From: Micromonospora chersina
GTDB lineage: Bacteria; Actinomycetota; Actinomycetes; Mycobacteriales; Micromonosporaceae
DNA length: 64,000 bases
Direction of reading: 5' to 3'
Assembly: GCF_900091475.1 (NCBI RefSeq)
Contig: NZ_FMIB01000002.1
Coordinates: 6,607,711 to 6,671,710, forward strand
The position numbers were made by a program, and so were the translations under genes. The notes under the pieces are model-generated. The model had not been told where the DNA came from and made no database searches. It saw only the letters and a program-made list of their open reading frames with translations. Within the stretch, counting starts at the first letter, position 1. Each line of letters opens with the position of its first letter. Of the stretch, positions 18,300 to 27,927 are shown one piece after another.

Positions 18300-20135
18300 A
18301 TGAGGGTGTTCCCTCCACTTCCCGGGAGAGCCCGCATCCGGCGGGTCGTCGCCTGGGTCGCGGCGGTGCTCTGCGCCGCCGCTCTCGTCCCCGGCGTGGC
18401 CAGGGCGGACAACCCCATCGTCCAGCACATCTACACCGCCGACCCGGCTCCGCTCGTGCACAACGGCCGGGTGTACCTCTACACGGGCCACGACGAGGAC
18501 GGCTCGACCTGGTTCACCATGAAGGAGTGGCGGGTCTGGTCGTCGGCCGACATGGTGAACTGGACCGACCACGGTTCCCCGCTCAACCTCGCCAGCTTCA
18601 GCTGGGCCAGCGCCGACGCCTGGGCCGGCCAGGTCGTCGCCCGCAACGGCAGGTTCTACTGGTACGTACCCATGACCGTCCGGGCGACCGGCGCGAAGGG
18701 CATCGGGGTGGCGGTGGCCGACAGCCCGACCGGTCCCTTCCGGGACGCCATCGGCCGGCCGCTGGTCTCCAACGGTGAGATCGACCCGACCGTCTTCGTC
18801 GACAGCGACGGACAGGCCTACCTGTACTGGGGCAACCCCAACCTCTGGTACGTGAAGCTGAACGCCGACATGATCTCCTACTCGGGCAGTCCGACGAAGA
18901 TCCCGCTCACCACCGCCGGATTCGGCACCCGCACCGGCGACGCGAACCGACCGACGCTGTTCGAGGAAGGCCCCTGGGTCTACAAGCGGAACGGCCTCTA
19001 CTACAACGTCTTCGCGGCGAAGTGCTGCTCGGAGTTCATCGCCTACTCGACGGCGCCCGGCCCCACCGGACCGTGGACCTACCGCGGGACGGTCATGCCG
19101 ACCCAGGGCAGCAGCTTCACCAACCACCCCGGCATCGTCGACTTCAACGGCGGGTCGTACTTCTTCTACCACAACGGCGCGTTGCCGGGCGGCGGCGGCT
19201 TCACGCGGTCGGTCGCCGTCGAGAAGTTCTCCTACAACGCCGACGGCTCGATCCCGACCATCTCCATGACCAGCGCCGGGGCGCCCCAGATCGCTGCCCT
19301 CAACCCGTACAACCGGCAGGAGGCCGAGACGATCGCCTGGGAGTCGGGTATCGAGACCGAGGTCGCCAGCGAGGGCGGGATGGACGTCGGCTGGATCGAG
19401 AACGGCGACTACATCAAGGTCAAGGGTGTCGACTTCGGTGCGGGGGCGAACTCGTTCACCGCGCGGGTGGCCTCGGCGACCAGCGGCGGCACCATCGAAC
19501 TGCGCCTCGACGGCACCACCGGCCCGGTGGTGGGACGGTGCGCCGTCCCGGGCACGGGCGGCTGGCAGACGTGGGCGAACACCTCCTGCGCCGTGACCGG
19601 CGCCGCCGGCACCCACGACCTCTACCTGCGGTTCACCGGCGGCAGCGGCAACCTCTTCAACGTCAACTGGTGGCAGTTCGGCGGGAGCGGCGGGGGCAAC
19701 CTCATCGCCAACGGTGACGCGGAGAGCGGCACGTCGGGCTGGGGGGTCATGGGTGCCGGAACCCTGTCGTCGAACGCCGCGGTCGCCCACGGCGGCGCGG
19801 CGTCGTTGTCGGTCAGCGGGCGTACGGCGTCGTGGAACGGTCCCAGTCAGGACGTGACCTCGAAGCTCACCAACGGCCGGAGCTACACCACCACCCTCTG
19901 GGTGCGGAGCCAGAGCGGGACGCCGACCGTGAAGGCGACCCTGGCCCTGACGGCCAACGGCACGACGAACTACGTCTCCCTGACGCCGGGAACCGCGGTG
20001 AACCCCGACGGCTGGACGAGGCTCACCGGCACGGCGACGGTGTCCTGGAGCGGAACGCTCTCCGGAGCCACCTTCTACGTGGAGACGGCGTCGGGCACCG
20101 ACGGCTTCTCCGTCGACGACCTCTCGCTGCAGTAG
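18300..20135 (+). CDS. Secreted GH43 arabinofuranosidase/xylosidase with CBM6 and CBM4/9-like domains
   Basis: A 611-residue secreted enzyme. Signal peptide about 1-36 (VPGVARA). GH43 propeller about 40-340: general base in YTADPAPLVHNGRVYLYTGH, second Asp in EIDPTVFVDSDGQAYLYWG, acid Glu in PTLFEEGPWVYKRNGLYY. Residues about 342-465 are a CBM6 (RQEAETIAWESGIETEV, then NLFNVNWWQF) and about 472-611 a CBM4/9-like domain (NLIANGDAESGTSGW). This architecture is common in arabinoxylan arabinofuranohydrolases. ATG 18300 has GGAGGC upstream. It is co-transcribed with the esterase gene. Unlike its neighbours it carries no CBM13. Confidence 0.9.
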   Translation: MRVFPPLPGRARIRRVVAWVAAVLCAAALVPGVARADNPIVQHIYTADPAPLVHNGRVYLYTGHDEDGSTWFTMKEWRVWSSADMVNWTDHGSPLNLASFSWASADAWAGQVVARNGRFYWYVPMTVRATGAKGIGVAVADSPTGPFRDAIGRPLVSNGEIDPTVFVDSDGQAYLYWGNPNLWYVKLNADMISYSGSPTKIPLTTAGFGTRTGDANRPTLFEEGPWVYKRNGLYYNVFAAKCCSEFIAYSTAPGPTGPWTYRGTVMPTQGSSFTNHPGIVDFNGGSYFFYHNGALPGGGGFTRSVAVEKFSYNADGSIPTISMTSAGAPQIAALNPYNRQEAETIAWESGIETEVASEGGMDVGWIENGDYIKVKGVDFGAGANSFTARVASATSGGTIELRLDGTTGPVVGRCAVPGTGGWQTWANTSCAVTGAAGTHDLYLRFTGGSGNLFNVNWWQFGGSGGGNLIANGDAESGTSGWGVMGAGTLSSNAAVAHGGAASLSVSGRTASWNGPSQDVTSKLTNGRSYTTTLWVRSQSGTPTVKATLALTANGTTNYVSLTPGTAVNPDGWTRLTGTATVSWSGTLSGATFYVETASGTDGFSVDDLSLQ

Positions 20136-20159
20136 CGCGCACCGTGCGGAGAGCATCGA

Positions 20160-20173
20160 TGTTAGCGACAACA
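20160..20173. promoter_or_regulatory. LacI-type operator, site 4 (degenerate)
   Basis: TGTTAGCGACAACA, left half perfect, right half with one change from the palindrome. It lies 25 bp after the GH43 stop, 274 bp before the GH62 gene. Confidence 0.55.
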
Positions 20174-20248
20174 TCGACGCCAACCGGCTGCACCACCGGC
20201 TGCCACATGGCGTGCTGTTTCCAGAAAGTTGCGGGTTGACTATCGGAA

Positions 20249-20262
20249 TGTTATCGCTCACA
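20249..20262. promoter_or_regulatory. LacI-type operator, site 5 (degenerate)
   Basis: TGTTATCGCTCACA, 89 bp after site 4. The CGCTCACA half is the same variant found at 37803 and, inverted, at 27886. Confidence 0.55.
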
Positions 20263-20356
20263 GTCGATGGACAGGGACGGCGACGCCAGGGGCTTACCGG
20301 GCAGGCCCGCTTCGTCCGACCTCGGATCAGGCGCGGGCCGGCACACGCGGGCCAGC

Positions 20357-20370
20357 TGTCAGCGCTGACA
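20357..20370. promoter_or_regulatory. LacI-type operator, site 6 (TGTCA variant)
   Basis: TGTCAGCGCTGACA, a perfect palindrome differing from the consensus by one symmetric base in each half. It is 76 bp upstream of the GH62 start. Confidence 0.6.
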
Positions 20371-20446
20371 ACCCAGCCTGTACGTCCGCGCCGCGGTGCG
20401 CCCATCGTCGGCGGACCGTTCGGCTCTTGGTCACAGAAGGAGGATC

Positions 20447-21970
20447 ATGTCTGCCTTTGGTACGGCTCCCTCGGTCGCGCCGCCGTCACGGCGGCGTGGA
20501 TGGCTGCCGCGGCTGGTCGCCGCCGGCGTGGCAGCGGTGGTGGTCGGCGGCGCCGCCGCGGTGGCGGTCTCGACGCCCGCCGCCGCGGCGACGGTCGACA
20601 CGAGCGCGTGGTACGTGCTGGTCAACCGCAACAGCGGCAAGGCCCTGGACGTGTACAACCTGGCCACGAATGACGGCGCCCGGATCGTGCAGTGGACGCG
20701 GAACAACGGCAACCAGCAGCAGTGGCAGTTCGTCGACTCGGGCGGCGGCTACTACCGGCTGCGGTCGCGGCTGTCCGGCAAGGTGCTCGACGTCTACAAC
20801 TGGTCGACCGCCAACGGCGCCAACATCGTGCAGTGGACCGACGGCAACCAGGCCAACCAGCAGTTCCGGCTCGCCGACTCCGACAGCGGCTACGTCCGGT
20901 TGATCAACCGGAACAGCAACAAGGTGGTGGAGGTGCAGGGCGCCTCGACCGCCGACGGCGGCAGCATCGTGCAGTACGACGACTGGAACGGCGCCAACCA
21001 GCAGTGGCAGCTCGTCCGCGTCGACGGCGGGAGCAACCCCACCACGCCGCCGCCGGGCGGCTCGTGCACCCTCCCGTCGACGTACCGCTGGTCGTCGACG
21101 GGCTCGCTGGCGAACCCGAGGTCGGGGTGGGTCTCGCTCAAGGACTTCACAAACGTCGTGCACAACGGCCGGCACCTGGTCTACGCCACGACGCACGACA
21201 CCGGGTCGTCGTGGGGCTCGATGAACTTCAGCCCGTTCACGAACTGGTCCGACATGGCCTCGGCCAGCCAGAACGCGATGCCGTTCTCCGCTGTCGCGCC
21301 CACGCTCTTCTACTTCGCCCCGAAGAACATCTGGGTGCTCGCCTACCAGTGGGGCGGGACCGCCTTCTCCTACCGGACGTCGAGCGACCCCACCAACGTG
21401 AACGGGTGGTCGTCGCAGCAGACGCTCTTCACCGGCAGCATCTCCGGCTCCGGCACGGGACCGATCGACCAGACGCTCATCGGTGACAGCCAGAACATGT
21501 ACCTGTTCTTCGCCGGGGACAACGGCAAGATCTACCGGGCCAGCATGCCGATCGGGAACTTCCCGGGCAACTTCGGTTCGAGCTACACCACGATCATGAG
21601 CGACTCGACGAACAACCTGTTCGAAGGCGTCCAGGTCTACAAGATCCAGGGCCAGAACCAGTACCTCATGCTCGTCGAGGCGATCGGCTCGCAGGGGCGC
21701 TACTTCCGCTCGTTCACGGCCACCAGCCTGGGCGGTTCGTGGACGCCGCAGGCCGCCACCGAGAGCAATCCCTTCGCCGGCAAGGCGAACAGCGGCGCCA
21801 CCTGGACCAACGACATCAGCCACGGCGACCTGGTGCGCAGCAACCCCGATCAGACCATGACCGTCGATCCCTGCAACCTGCAGTTGCTCTACCAGGGTCG
21901 GGCCACCAACTCCGGCGGGGACTACGGCCTCCTGCCGTACCGGCCGGGTGTGCTGACGTTGCAGCGCTAG
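20447..21970 (+). CDS. Secreted GH62 alpha-L-arabinofuranosidase with N-terminal CBM13
   Basis: A 507-residue secreted arabinofuranosidase removing arabinose side chains from arabinoxylan. ATG 20447 follows AGAAGGAGG. Signal peptide about 1-47 (STPAAAA), CBM13 about 48-195, Thr/Pro linker, GH62 propeller about 203-507. The general base is in [20 protein letters not shown] and the acid Glu in [11 protein letters not shown]; the end matches GH62 proteins ([20 protein letters not shown]). GH62 enzymes are inverting and largely specific for arabinoxylan side chains. Three tandem operators lie upstream and a long hairpin follows the stop. A second, truncated GH62 gene lies at 36738. Confidence 0.95.
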   Translation: MSAFGTAPSVAPPSRRRGWLPRLVAAGVAAVVVGGAAAVAVSTPAAAATVDTSAWYVLVNRNSGKALDVYNLATNDGARIVQWTRNNGNQQQWQFVDSGGGYYRLRSRLSGKVLDVYNWSTANGANIVQWTDGNQANQQFRLADSDSGYVRLINRNSNKVVEVQGASTADGGSIVQYDDWNGANQQWQLVRVDGGSNPTTPPPGGSCTLPSTYRWSSTGSLANPRSGWVSLKDFTNVVHNGRHLVYATTHDTGSSWGSMNFSPFTNWSDMASASQNAMPFSAVAPTLFYFAPKNIWVLAYQWGGTAFSYRTSSDPTNVNGWSSQQTLFTGSISGSGTGPIDQTLIGDSQNMYLFFAGDNGKIYRASMPIGNFPGNFGSSYTTIMSDSTNNLFEGVQVYKIQGQNQYLMLVEAIGSQGRYFRSFTATSLGGSWTPQAATESNPFAGKANSGATWTNDISHGDLVRSNPDQTMTVDPCNLQLLYQGRATNSGGDYGLLPYRPGVLTLQR

Positions 21971-22275
21971 TGGCGTGACGCGGGTCCGACCCGGATCGGC
22001 CCTCGGAAGGCTCGCGGGCGGGACCGGGTGGAACCGGAGCGGGCGGGCTCGGTGCGAGGCCGAGCCCGCCCGCTCGCGCCTGAGGCACATCGACCACCGG
22101 GGCGGGCCGTGCCTCGGCGGGCGGGACGCGGTCTGGGCGTACACTGGCGCTGGTCCTGTGCCGGGCTGCCCTGAGGGTTCAGCCGGGGTGGGTGCAGGGC
22201 CGCGGATGGCGCGTCCCGCGGCTCCGGCGTCGACCGCCGGGCGTGGTCGAGGGCTTGGCGGGGAGGGTGGGTGCC
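21971..22275. other. 305-bp region upstream of the LacI-type regulator
   Basis: Contains the GH62 terminator (22037-22075) and then the regulator's leader. No copy of the 14-bp operator is present, so the regulator does not seem to repress itself through that motif. Confidence 0.5.
22037..22075. terminator. Hairpin terminator after the GH62 gene
   Basis: A perfect 16-bp stem (GAGCGGGCGGGCTCGG with its complement at 22060-22075) around a 7-base loop, 66 bp after the stop. Confidence 0.75.
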
Positions 22276-23277
22276 GTGCGGGGTCCCGCGATGACGGATG
22301 TGGCCCGCCTTGCCGGGGTCTCCCATCAGACCGTGTCGCGGGTGCTCAACGGGCACCCGAACGTCCGGGAGCAGACCCGGCTGCGGGTGCAGGCGGCGAT
22401 CGCCGAGTTGGGCTACCGGCCCAACCGGGCCGCTCGCGCGCTGGTGACGGGCCGGTCGCAGGTCATCGGCGTGGTCGCGCAGAACACCACCCTGTACGGC
22501 CCGGCCTCGCTGCTGGCGGCACTGGAGCAGACCGCCGCCGAGGAGGGCTTCGCGGTCAGCGTGGGCAGTGTCCGGGACCTGGACCAGGTCTCCATCTCCG
22601 ACGCGGTCGAGCGGCACCTGGCGCACCGGGTCGCGGGGATCGTCGTCATCGCGCCCGTCGAGTCGGCCGGTGAGGCGCTGGAGCACCTGCCGAAGGACGT
22701 CCCCCTGGTGACCGTCGACGGCGACCCCCGGCGCCCGGTGCCGCTGGTGACTGTCGACCAGGTGGCGGGCGCGCGGGAGGCCACACGGCACCTGCTGGAG
22801 GCCGGTCACCGCACGGTGTGGCACGTGTCGGGGCCCGCCGACTGGTTCGACAGCGCCGGGCGGATCGAGGGCTGGCGGGAGGCGTTGGAGGCGGCGGGCG
22901 CCGAGGTGCCGCCGCTCGTGCCGGCGGACTGGTCGGCGGCGTCAGGCTACCGGTGCGGGCAGATGCTGGCGCGGATGCCCGAGGTGACGGCGGTCTTCAC
23001 GGCCAACGACCACCTGGCACTGGGCGTGTTGCGGGCCCTGCACGAGTTCGGCCGCCGGGTGCCGGACGAGATCAGTGTGGTGGGCTTCGACGACGTGCCG
23101 GAGGCGGCGTACTTCATTCCGCCGCTGACCACCGTCCGGCCGGACTTCGCCGCCGTGGCCCGGGCCAGCCTGGACCTGCTGCTCGCGCAGTTCGAGACCG
23201 ATGCGGTCGGCGAGCTGCGGCAGACCATCGCACCGACACTGATCACCCGGCAGAGCGTCGCCGCCCCACCCCGGTGA
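22276..23277 (+). CDS. LacI-family transcriptional regulator of the hemicellulose/arabinose island
   Basis: A 333-residue LacI-family regulator. HTH at residues 6-26 (MTDVARLAGVSHQTVSRVLNG) and hinge helix near 50-57 (RPNRAARAL). A periplasmic-binding-protein-like sensor follows from about 62 (QVIGVVAQNTTLYGP, VTAVFTANDHLALGVLRAL, DEISVVGFDDVPEAAYFIPP LTTVRP). GTG 22276 is chosen because GGGAGG stands just upstream and VRGPAMTDVA is a usual beginning. It is the only LacI-type gene in the window and sits amid thirteen LacI-style CG-centred palindromes, so it is probably their repressor, with an arabinose- or xylose-derived inducer. It is convergent with the GH54 gene. Confidence 0.9.
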   Translation: MRGPAMTDVARLAGVSHQTVSRVLNGHPNVREQTRLRVQAAIAELGYRPNRAARALVTGRSQVIGVVAQNTTLYGPASLLAALEQTAAEEGFAVSVGSVRDLDQVSISDAVERHLAHRVAGIVVIAPVESAGEALEHLPKDVPLVTVDGDPRRPVPLVTVDQVAGAREATRHLLEAGHRTVWHVSGPADWFDSAGRIEGWREALEAAGAEVPPLVPADWSAASGYRCGQMLARMPEVTAVFTANDHLALGVLRALHEFGRRVPDEISVVGFDDVPEAAYFIPPLTTVRPDFAAVARASLDLLLAQFETDAVGELRQTIAPTLITRQSVAAPPR

Positions 23278-23392
23278 CCGCCGGCCGGGCTGGTCCACCG
23301 CCGGACCGGCGCGGCGGTGCCGCCTGGCTGCCCCACCCCGCCGATCCGCGGTCTGATCCGGTGCGCCGACGCCGGCCCGGCCGGCGGCACCG

Positions 23393-24913
<1,521 letters not shown>

Positions 24914-25017
24914 TCGATACTCAGCGTCATCCTCACATTGACTTGTGTCAACACTCCCTGCCGGAGAGGCTATTGACGCGGATGCCCATCCGCCTGTTTC
25001 ATAGCAACGACGAGCGA

Positions 25018-25031
25018 TGTTATCGATAACA
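25018..25031. promoter_or_regulatory. LacI-type operator, site 8
   Basis: TGTTATCGATAACA, perfect palindrome, 141 bp upstream of the GH127 start. Confidence 0.8.
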
Positions 25032-25172
25032 GCAGCTCGCACCATTCCGGCTCGCCGCGGCCCCACCCCGATGCCGGGGTCGCGCACGCCGGCCGCCCCG
25101 TCCGGGTCCGCGCCCTCCGCTGCCACCGTCACCGGGCGACGGCGATCCCTCGCTGACCCCGAAAGGACTCAG

Positions 25173-27503
25173 ATGGGAACCCAGGACCTGCCCATCCACC
25201 GTCGGACCCTGCTGCGCGCGGCCGGCGTCGTGCCCGCAGCCGTGGCTGTCGGCGCCACGACGCTTCCCGTGTCCCGGGCCGAGGCGGCCGTCGCTCCCGC
25301 CCGCCCGGACATCGGTGTCTCGGCGTACCCGTTCCCGCCGGGCCAGGTGCAGCTCACCGCCAGCAGGTGGATGGACAACCAGAATCGAACGCTGAACTAC
25401 CTGCGCTTCGTCGACGCCGACCGGATGCTGTACAACTTCCGCGCCAACCACCGGCTCTCCACCAACGGCGCCGCGGCGACCGGCGGCTGGGACGCGCCGA
25501 ACTTCCCCTTCCGCACCCACATGCAGGGACACCTGCTAACGGCCTGGGCCCAGGCCGCGGCCGTGCTTGGCGACACCACGTGCCGGGACAAGGCCACCTA
25601 CTTCGTCGGCGAGCTGGCCAGATGCCAGGCGAACAACGGCGCGGCCGGCTTCACCGCCGGCTACCTCTCCGGCTTTCCCGAGTCGGATTTCACCAGCCTG
25701 GAATCGGGCTCGTTGTCCAACGGCAACGTGCCCTACTACGTCATCCACAAGATCATGGCCGGCCTTCTCGACGTCTGGCGGTACCTCGGCAGCACGCAGG
25801 CCCGGGACGTGCTGCTCAAGCTCGCCGGTTGGGTGGACTGGCGCACCGGGCGGCTGAGCTACAGCCAGATGCAGTCGGTGTTGAACGTCGAGTTCGGTGG
25901 GATGAACGCGGTGCTGACCGACCTCTACCAGCAGACCGGCGACGGCCGCTGGCTGACCACCGCGCAGCGCTTCGACCACGCTGCGGTCTTCAACCCCCTG
26001 GCGGGGAACCAGGACCAGCTCAACGGGCTGCACGCGAACACGCAGGTGCCGAAGTGGGTCGGCGCGGCCCGGGAGTACAAGGCCACCGGGACCACCCGGT
26101 ACCGCGACATCGCCGTCAACGCCTGGGCCATCACCGTCGGGGCGCACACCTACGCCATCGGCGGGAACAGCCAGGCCGAGCACTTCCGCGCGCCGAACGC
26201 GATCGCCGGGTACCTCAACCGCGACACCTGCGAGCACTGCAACAGCTACAACATGCTCAAGCTCACCCGGGAGCTGTTCACCCTCAATCCCGACCGGGTC
26301 GACCTGGTCGACTTCTACGAGCGGACGCTGCTCAACCACGTCATCGGGGCGCAGAACCCGGCCGACAGCCACGGCCACATCACCTACTTCACCCCCCTCA
26401 ACCCGGGTGGCCGCCGAGGTGTCGGGCCGGCGTGGGGTGGCGGCACCTGGAGCACCGACTACACCTCGTTCTGGTGCTGCCAGGGGACGGGGGTCGAGGC
26501 CAACACCGCGCTCACGGACTCGATCTACTTCTGTTCCGGCACGACCCTGTTCGTGAACCTGTTCATGCCGTCGGTGCTGACCTGGACCGAGCGGGGCATC
26601 ACCGTCACGCAGACCACGAGCTACCCGGCGAGTGACACGACCACCCTGACGGTCACCGGCGCCGTCTCCGGGACGTGGGCGATGCGCCTGCGCATCCCGG
26701 CCTGGGCCAGTGGGGCCACGATCAGTGTCAACGGCGTGGCACAGAACCTCGCACCCGCACCCGGCACCTACGCCACCCTCAGCCGGTCCTGGACCTCCGG
26801 CGACACGGTCACCCTCCGGCTGCCCATGCGGGTGGTCCTGCGCGCCGCCAACGACAACGCCAGCGTCGCCGCTGTCACCTACGGCCCGGTCGTGCTGGCC
26901 GGCAACTACGGCAACACGAGCCTGTCGTCGCTGCCGTCGCTGACCGCCTCCTCGGTCACCCGGTCCGGCGGCTCGTCGCTCGCCTTCACCGCCACCGCCA
27001 ACGGTGCCGCGGTCAACCTGGCCCCCTTCTACGACGCGCAGGGATACAACTACACCGTCTACTGGAGTCTCGCCGGGGGTTCCCCTCCGACCGGCTACGT
27101 GAAGATCGCGAATGTGACGACGGGTCTTGTGGTGGACAGTGGCGGGAGTGTCGGCTCGGGGTCGGTGGTCAAGCAGTGGAGCGATGTCACAAGCGTGAAT
27201 CTGCAGTGGCAGATGGTCGACGTGGGGGGCGGCTTCCACCGGATCGTGAATCGGGCCAACGGCATGGTGGTCGACAGTTGGGGCAACGCGGCCAACGGGG
27301 CGGCCGTGCTCCAGGCGCCGTGGAACGGCGGTGACAACCAGCAGTGGCGGTTGACCAGCGTGGGCGGCGGTCGCTACCAGATCGTCAACCGGGGCACCGG
27401 CACGGCCCTCGACGGGATGGGCAACGCCACCGTCGGGTCGACGGTCTGCATGTGGGCGCCCAACGGGAACACCAACAACCACTGGACCATCACCGCCGTC
27501 TGA
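25173..27503 (+). CDS. Secreted GH127 beta-L-arabinofuranosidase with C-terminal CBM13
   Basis: A 776-residue enzyme with a Tat-type signal (HRRTLLRAAG, about 1-38). The GH127 domain (about 50-610) keeps the HypBA1 active site pattern: acid/base Glu in SQAEHFRAPN, zinc ligands Glu and Cys in RDTCEHCNSYNMLK, and the vicinal cysteines in SFWCCQGTGVE, one of which is the nucleophile. A ricin-type CBM13 follows (about 645-776). GH127 releases beta-linked L-arabinofuranose from hydroxyproline-rich glycoproteins such as extensin. ATG 25173 follows AAAGGA. It is the only member of the island aimed at beta-arabinofuranosides. Operator 8 lies upstream and a strong hairpin follows. Confidence 0.9.
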   Translation: MGTQDLPIHRRTLLRAAGVVPAAVAVGATTLPVSRAEAAVAPARPDIGVSAYPFPPGQVQLTASRWMDNQNRTLNYLRFVDADRMLYNFRANHRLSTNGAAATGGWDAPNFPFRTHMQGHLLTAWAQAAAVLGDTTCRDKATYFVGELARCQANNGAAGFTAGYLSGFPESDFTSLESGSLSNGNVPYYVIHKIMAGLLDVWRYLGSTQARDVLLKLAGWVDWRTGRLSYSQMQSVLNVEFGGMNAVLTDLYQQTGDGRWLTTAQRFDHAAVFNPLAGNQDQLNGLHANTQVPKWVGAAREYKATGTTRYRDIAVNAWAITVGAHTYAIGGNSQAEHFRAPNAIAGYLNRDTCEHCNSYNMLKLTRELFTLNPDRVDLVDFYERTLLNHVIGAQNPADSHGHITYFTPLNPGGRRGVGPAWGGGTWSTDYTSFWCCQGTGVEANTALTDSIYFCSGTTLFVNLFMPSVLTWTERGITVTQTTSYPASDTTTLTVTGAVSGTWAMRLRIPAWASGATISVNGVAQNLAPAPGTYATLSRSWTSGDTVTLRLPMRVVLRAANDNASVAAVTYGPVVLAGNYGNTSLSSLPSLTASSVTRSGGSSLAFTATANGAAVNLAPFYDAQGYNYTVYWSLAGGSPPTGYVKIANVTTGLVVDSGGSVGSGSVVKQWSDVTSVNLQWQMVDVGGGFHRIVNRANGMVVDSWGNAANGAAVLQAPWNGGDNQQWRLTSVGGGRYQIVNRGTGTALDGMGNATVGSTVCMWAPNGNTNNHWTITAV

Positions 27504-27511
27504 GCGAGCCC

Positions 27512-27548
27512 CGATCGCGCGGCCCGACCACGTCGGGCCGCGCGATCG
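27512..27548. terminator. Hairpin terminator after the GH127 gene
   Basis: A perfect 17-bp stem (CGATCGCGCGGCCCGAC with its complement) and a three-base CAC loop, beginning 8 bp after the stop. Confidence 0.85.
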
Positions 27549-27696
27549 CGTCGGGCCGCGGCCTCGCCATCCGCTCGACCTCGACCTCCGGCGAGTCGCG
27601 GCCGGCCCTGGGTCCGCATCTGGTTGTGACCGTTCACAGCGGCGTGGCCGCCTGCGCCCGGCATCCCCTCCACCAGGGCTCCGGTGAGGCAGGAAG

Positions 27697-27710
27697 GGTT
27701 AGCGCTAACA
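27697..27710. promoter_or_regulatory. LacI-type operator, site 9
   Basis: GGTTAGCGCTAACA: the 12-bp core GTTAGCGCTAAC is a perfect palindrome. It is 217 bp upstream of araB; with site 11 it could form a repression loop. Confidence 0.75.
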
Positions 27711-27773
27711 GCTCACCGTCGCGCCGTCATGAGGTCGACGGTCTCATGAGGGGCGCAGCCTTCCATCGATGTC

Positions 27774-27787
27774 TGTGTACGTTAACA
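27774..27787. promoter_or_regulatory. LacI-type operator-like half site, site 10
   Basis: TGTGTACGTTAACA: the right half CGTTAACA matches well and the left half poorly. It is a weak auxiliary site between 9 and 11. Confidence 0.4.
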
Positions 27788-27871
27788 CCTGTGCGTCCGC
27801 GTGGGCCGTGCGGCGCGGGCAGCCCGCCGAGGTCGGTGGCGTACCCGTTACGGGACTGTTGCGATCGCGTC

Positions 27872-27900
27872 TTGACCGACGCCGATGTGAGCGCTAACAA
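27872..27900 (+). promoter_or_regulatory. Proposed araB promoter overlapping operator
   Basis: TTGACC (27872-27877), a 17-base spacer, then TAACAA (27895-27900). Operator site 11 (27886-27899) covers the end of the spacer and nearly the whole -10 box, so repressor and RNA polymerase would exclude each other. Confidence 0.6.
27886..27899. promoter_or_regulatory. LacI-type operator, site 11
   Basis: TGTGAGCGCTAACA, 28 bp upstream of the araB ATG, overlapping the proposed -10 box. Confidence 0.8.
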
Positions 27901-27927
27901 TGTGAGCCACGGCACGCGGAGGTGGAG

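Larger units (their letters stand above)
20136..20446. other. 311-bp region with three tandem operators
   Basis: Between the GH43 stop and the GH62 start. It holds three operator-like sites 75-95 bp apart (20160, 20249, 20357), the densest control region of the island, and no gene. Confidence 0.6.
27504..27927. other. 424-bp control region upstream of the ara operon
   Basis: Contains the GH127 terminator, three operator-like sites (27697, 27774, 27886) and the proposed araB promoter at 27872-27900. No gene is supported. Confidence 0.6.

Noticed and set aside
18267..20405. Very long open frame on the strand opposite the GH43/GH62 region
   Set aside because: It is antisense to a gene with clear signal peptide, GH43 and CBM domains. 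Its product is Arg/Val/Gly/Asp-rich without motifs, a usual artefact of high-GC third positions.
23278..23392. Long-range inverted repeat (CCGCCGGCCGGG and complement near 23279 and 23374) as terminator
   Set aside because: The loop would be about 80 bases and the arms are simple CCGG-rich sequence; pairing is not convincing.
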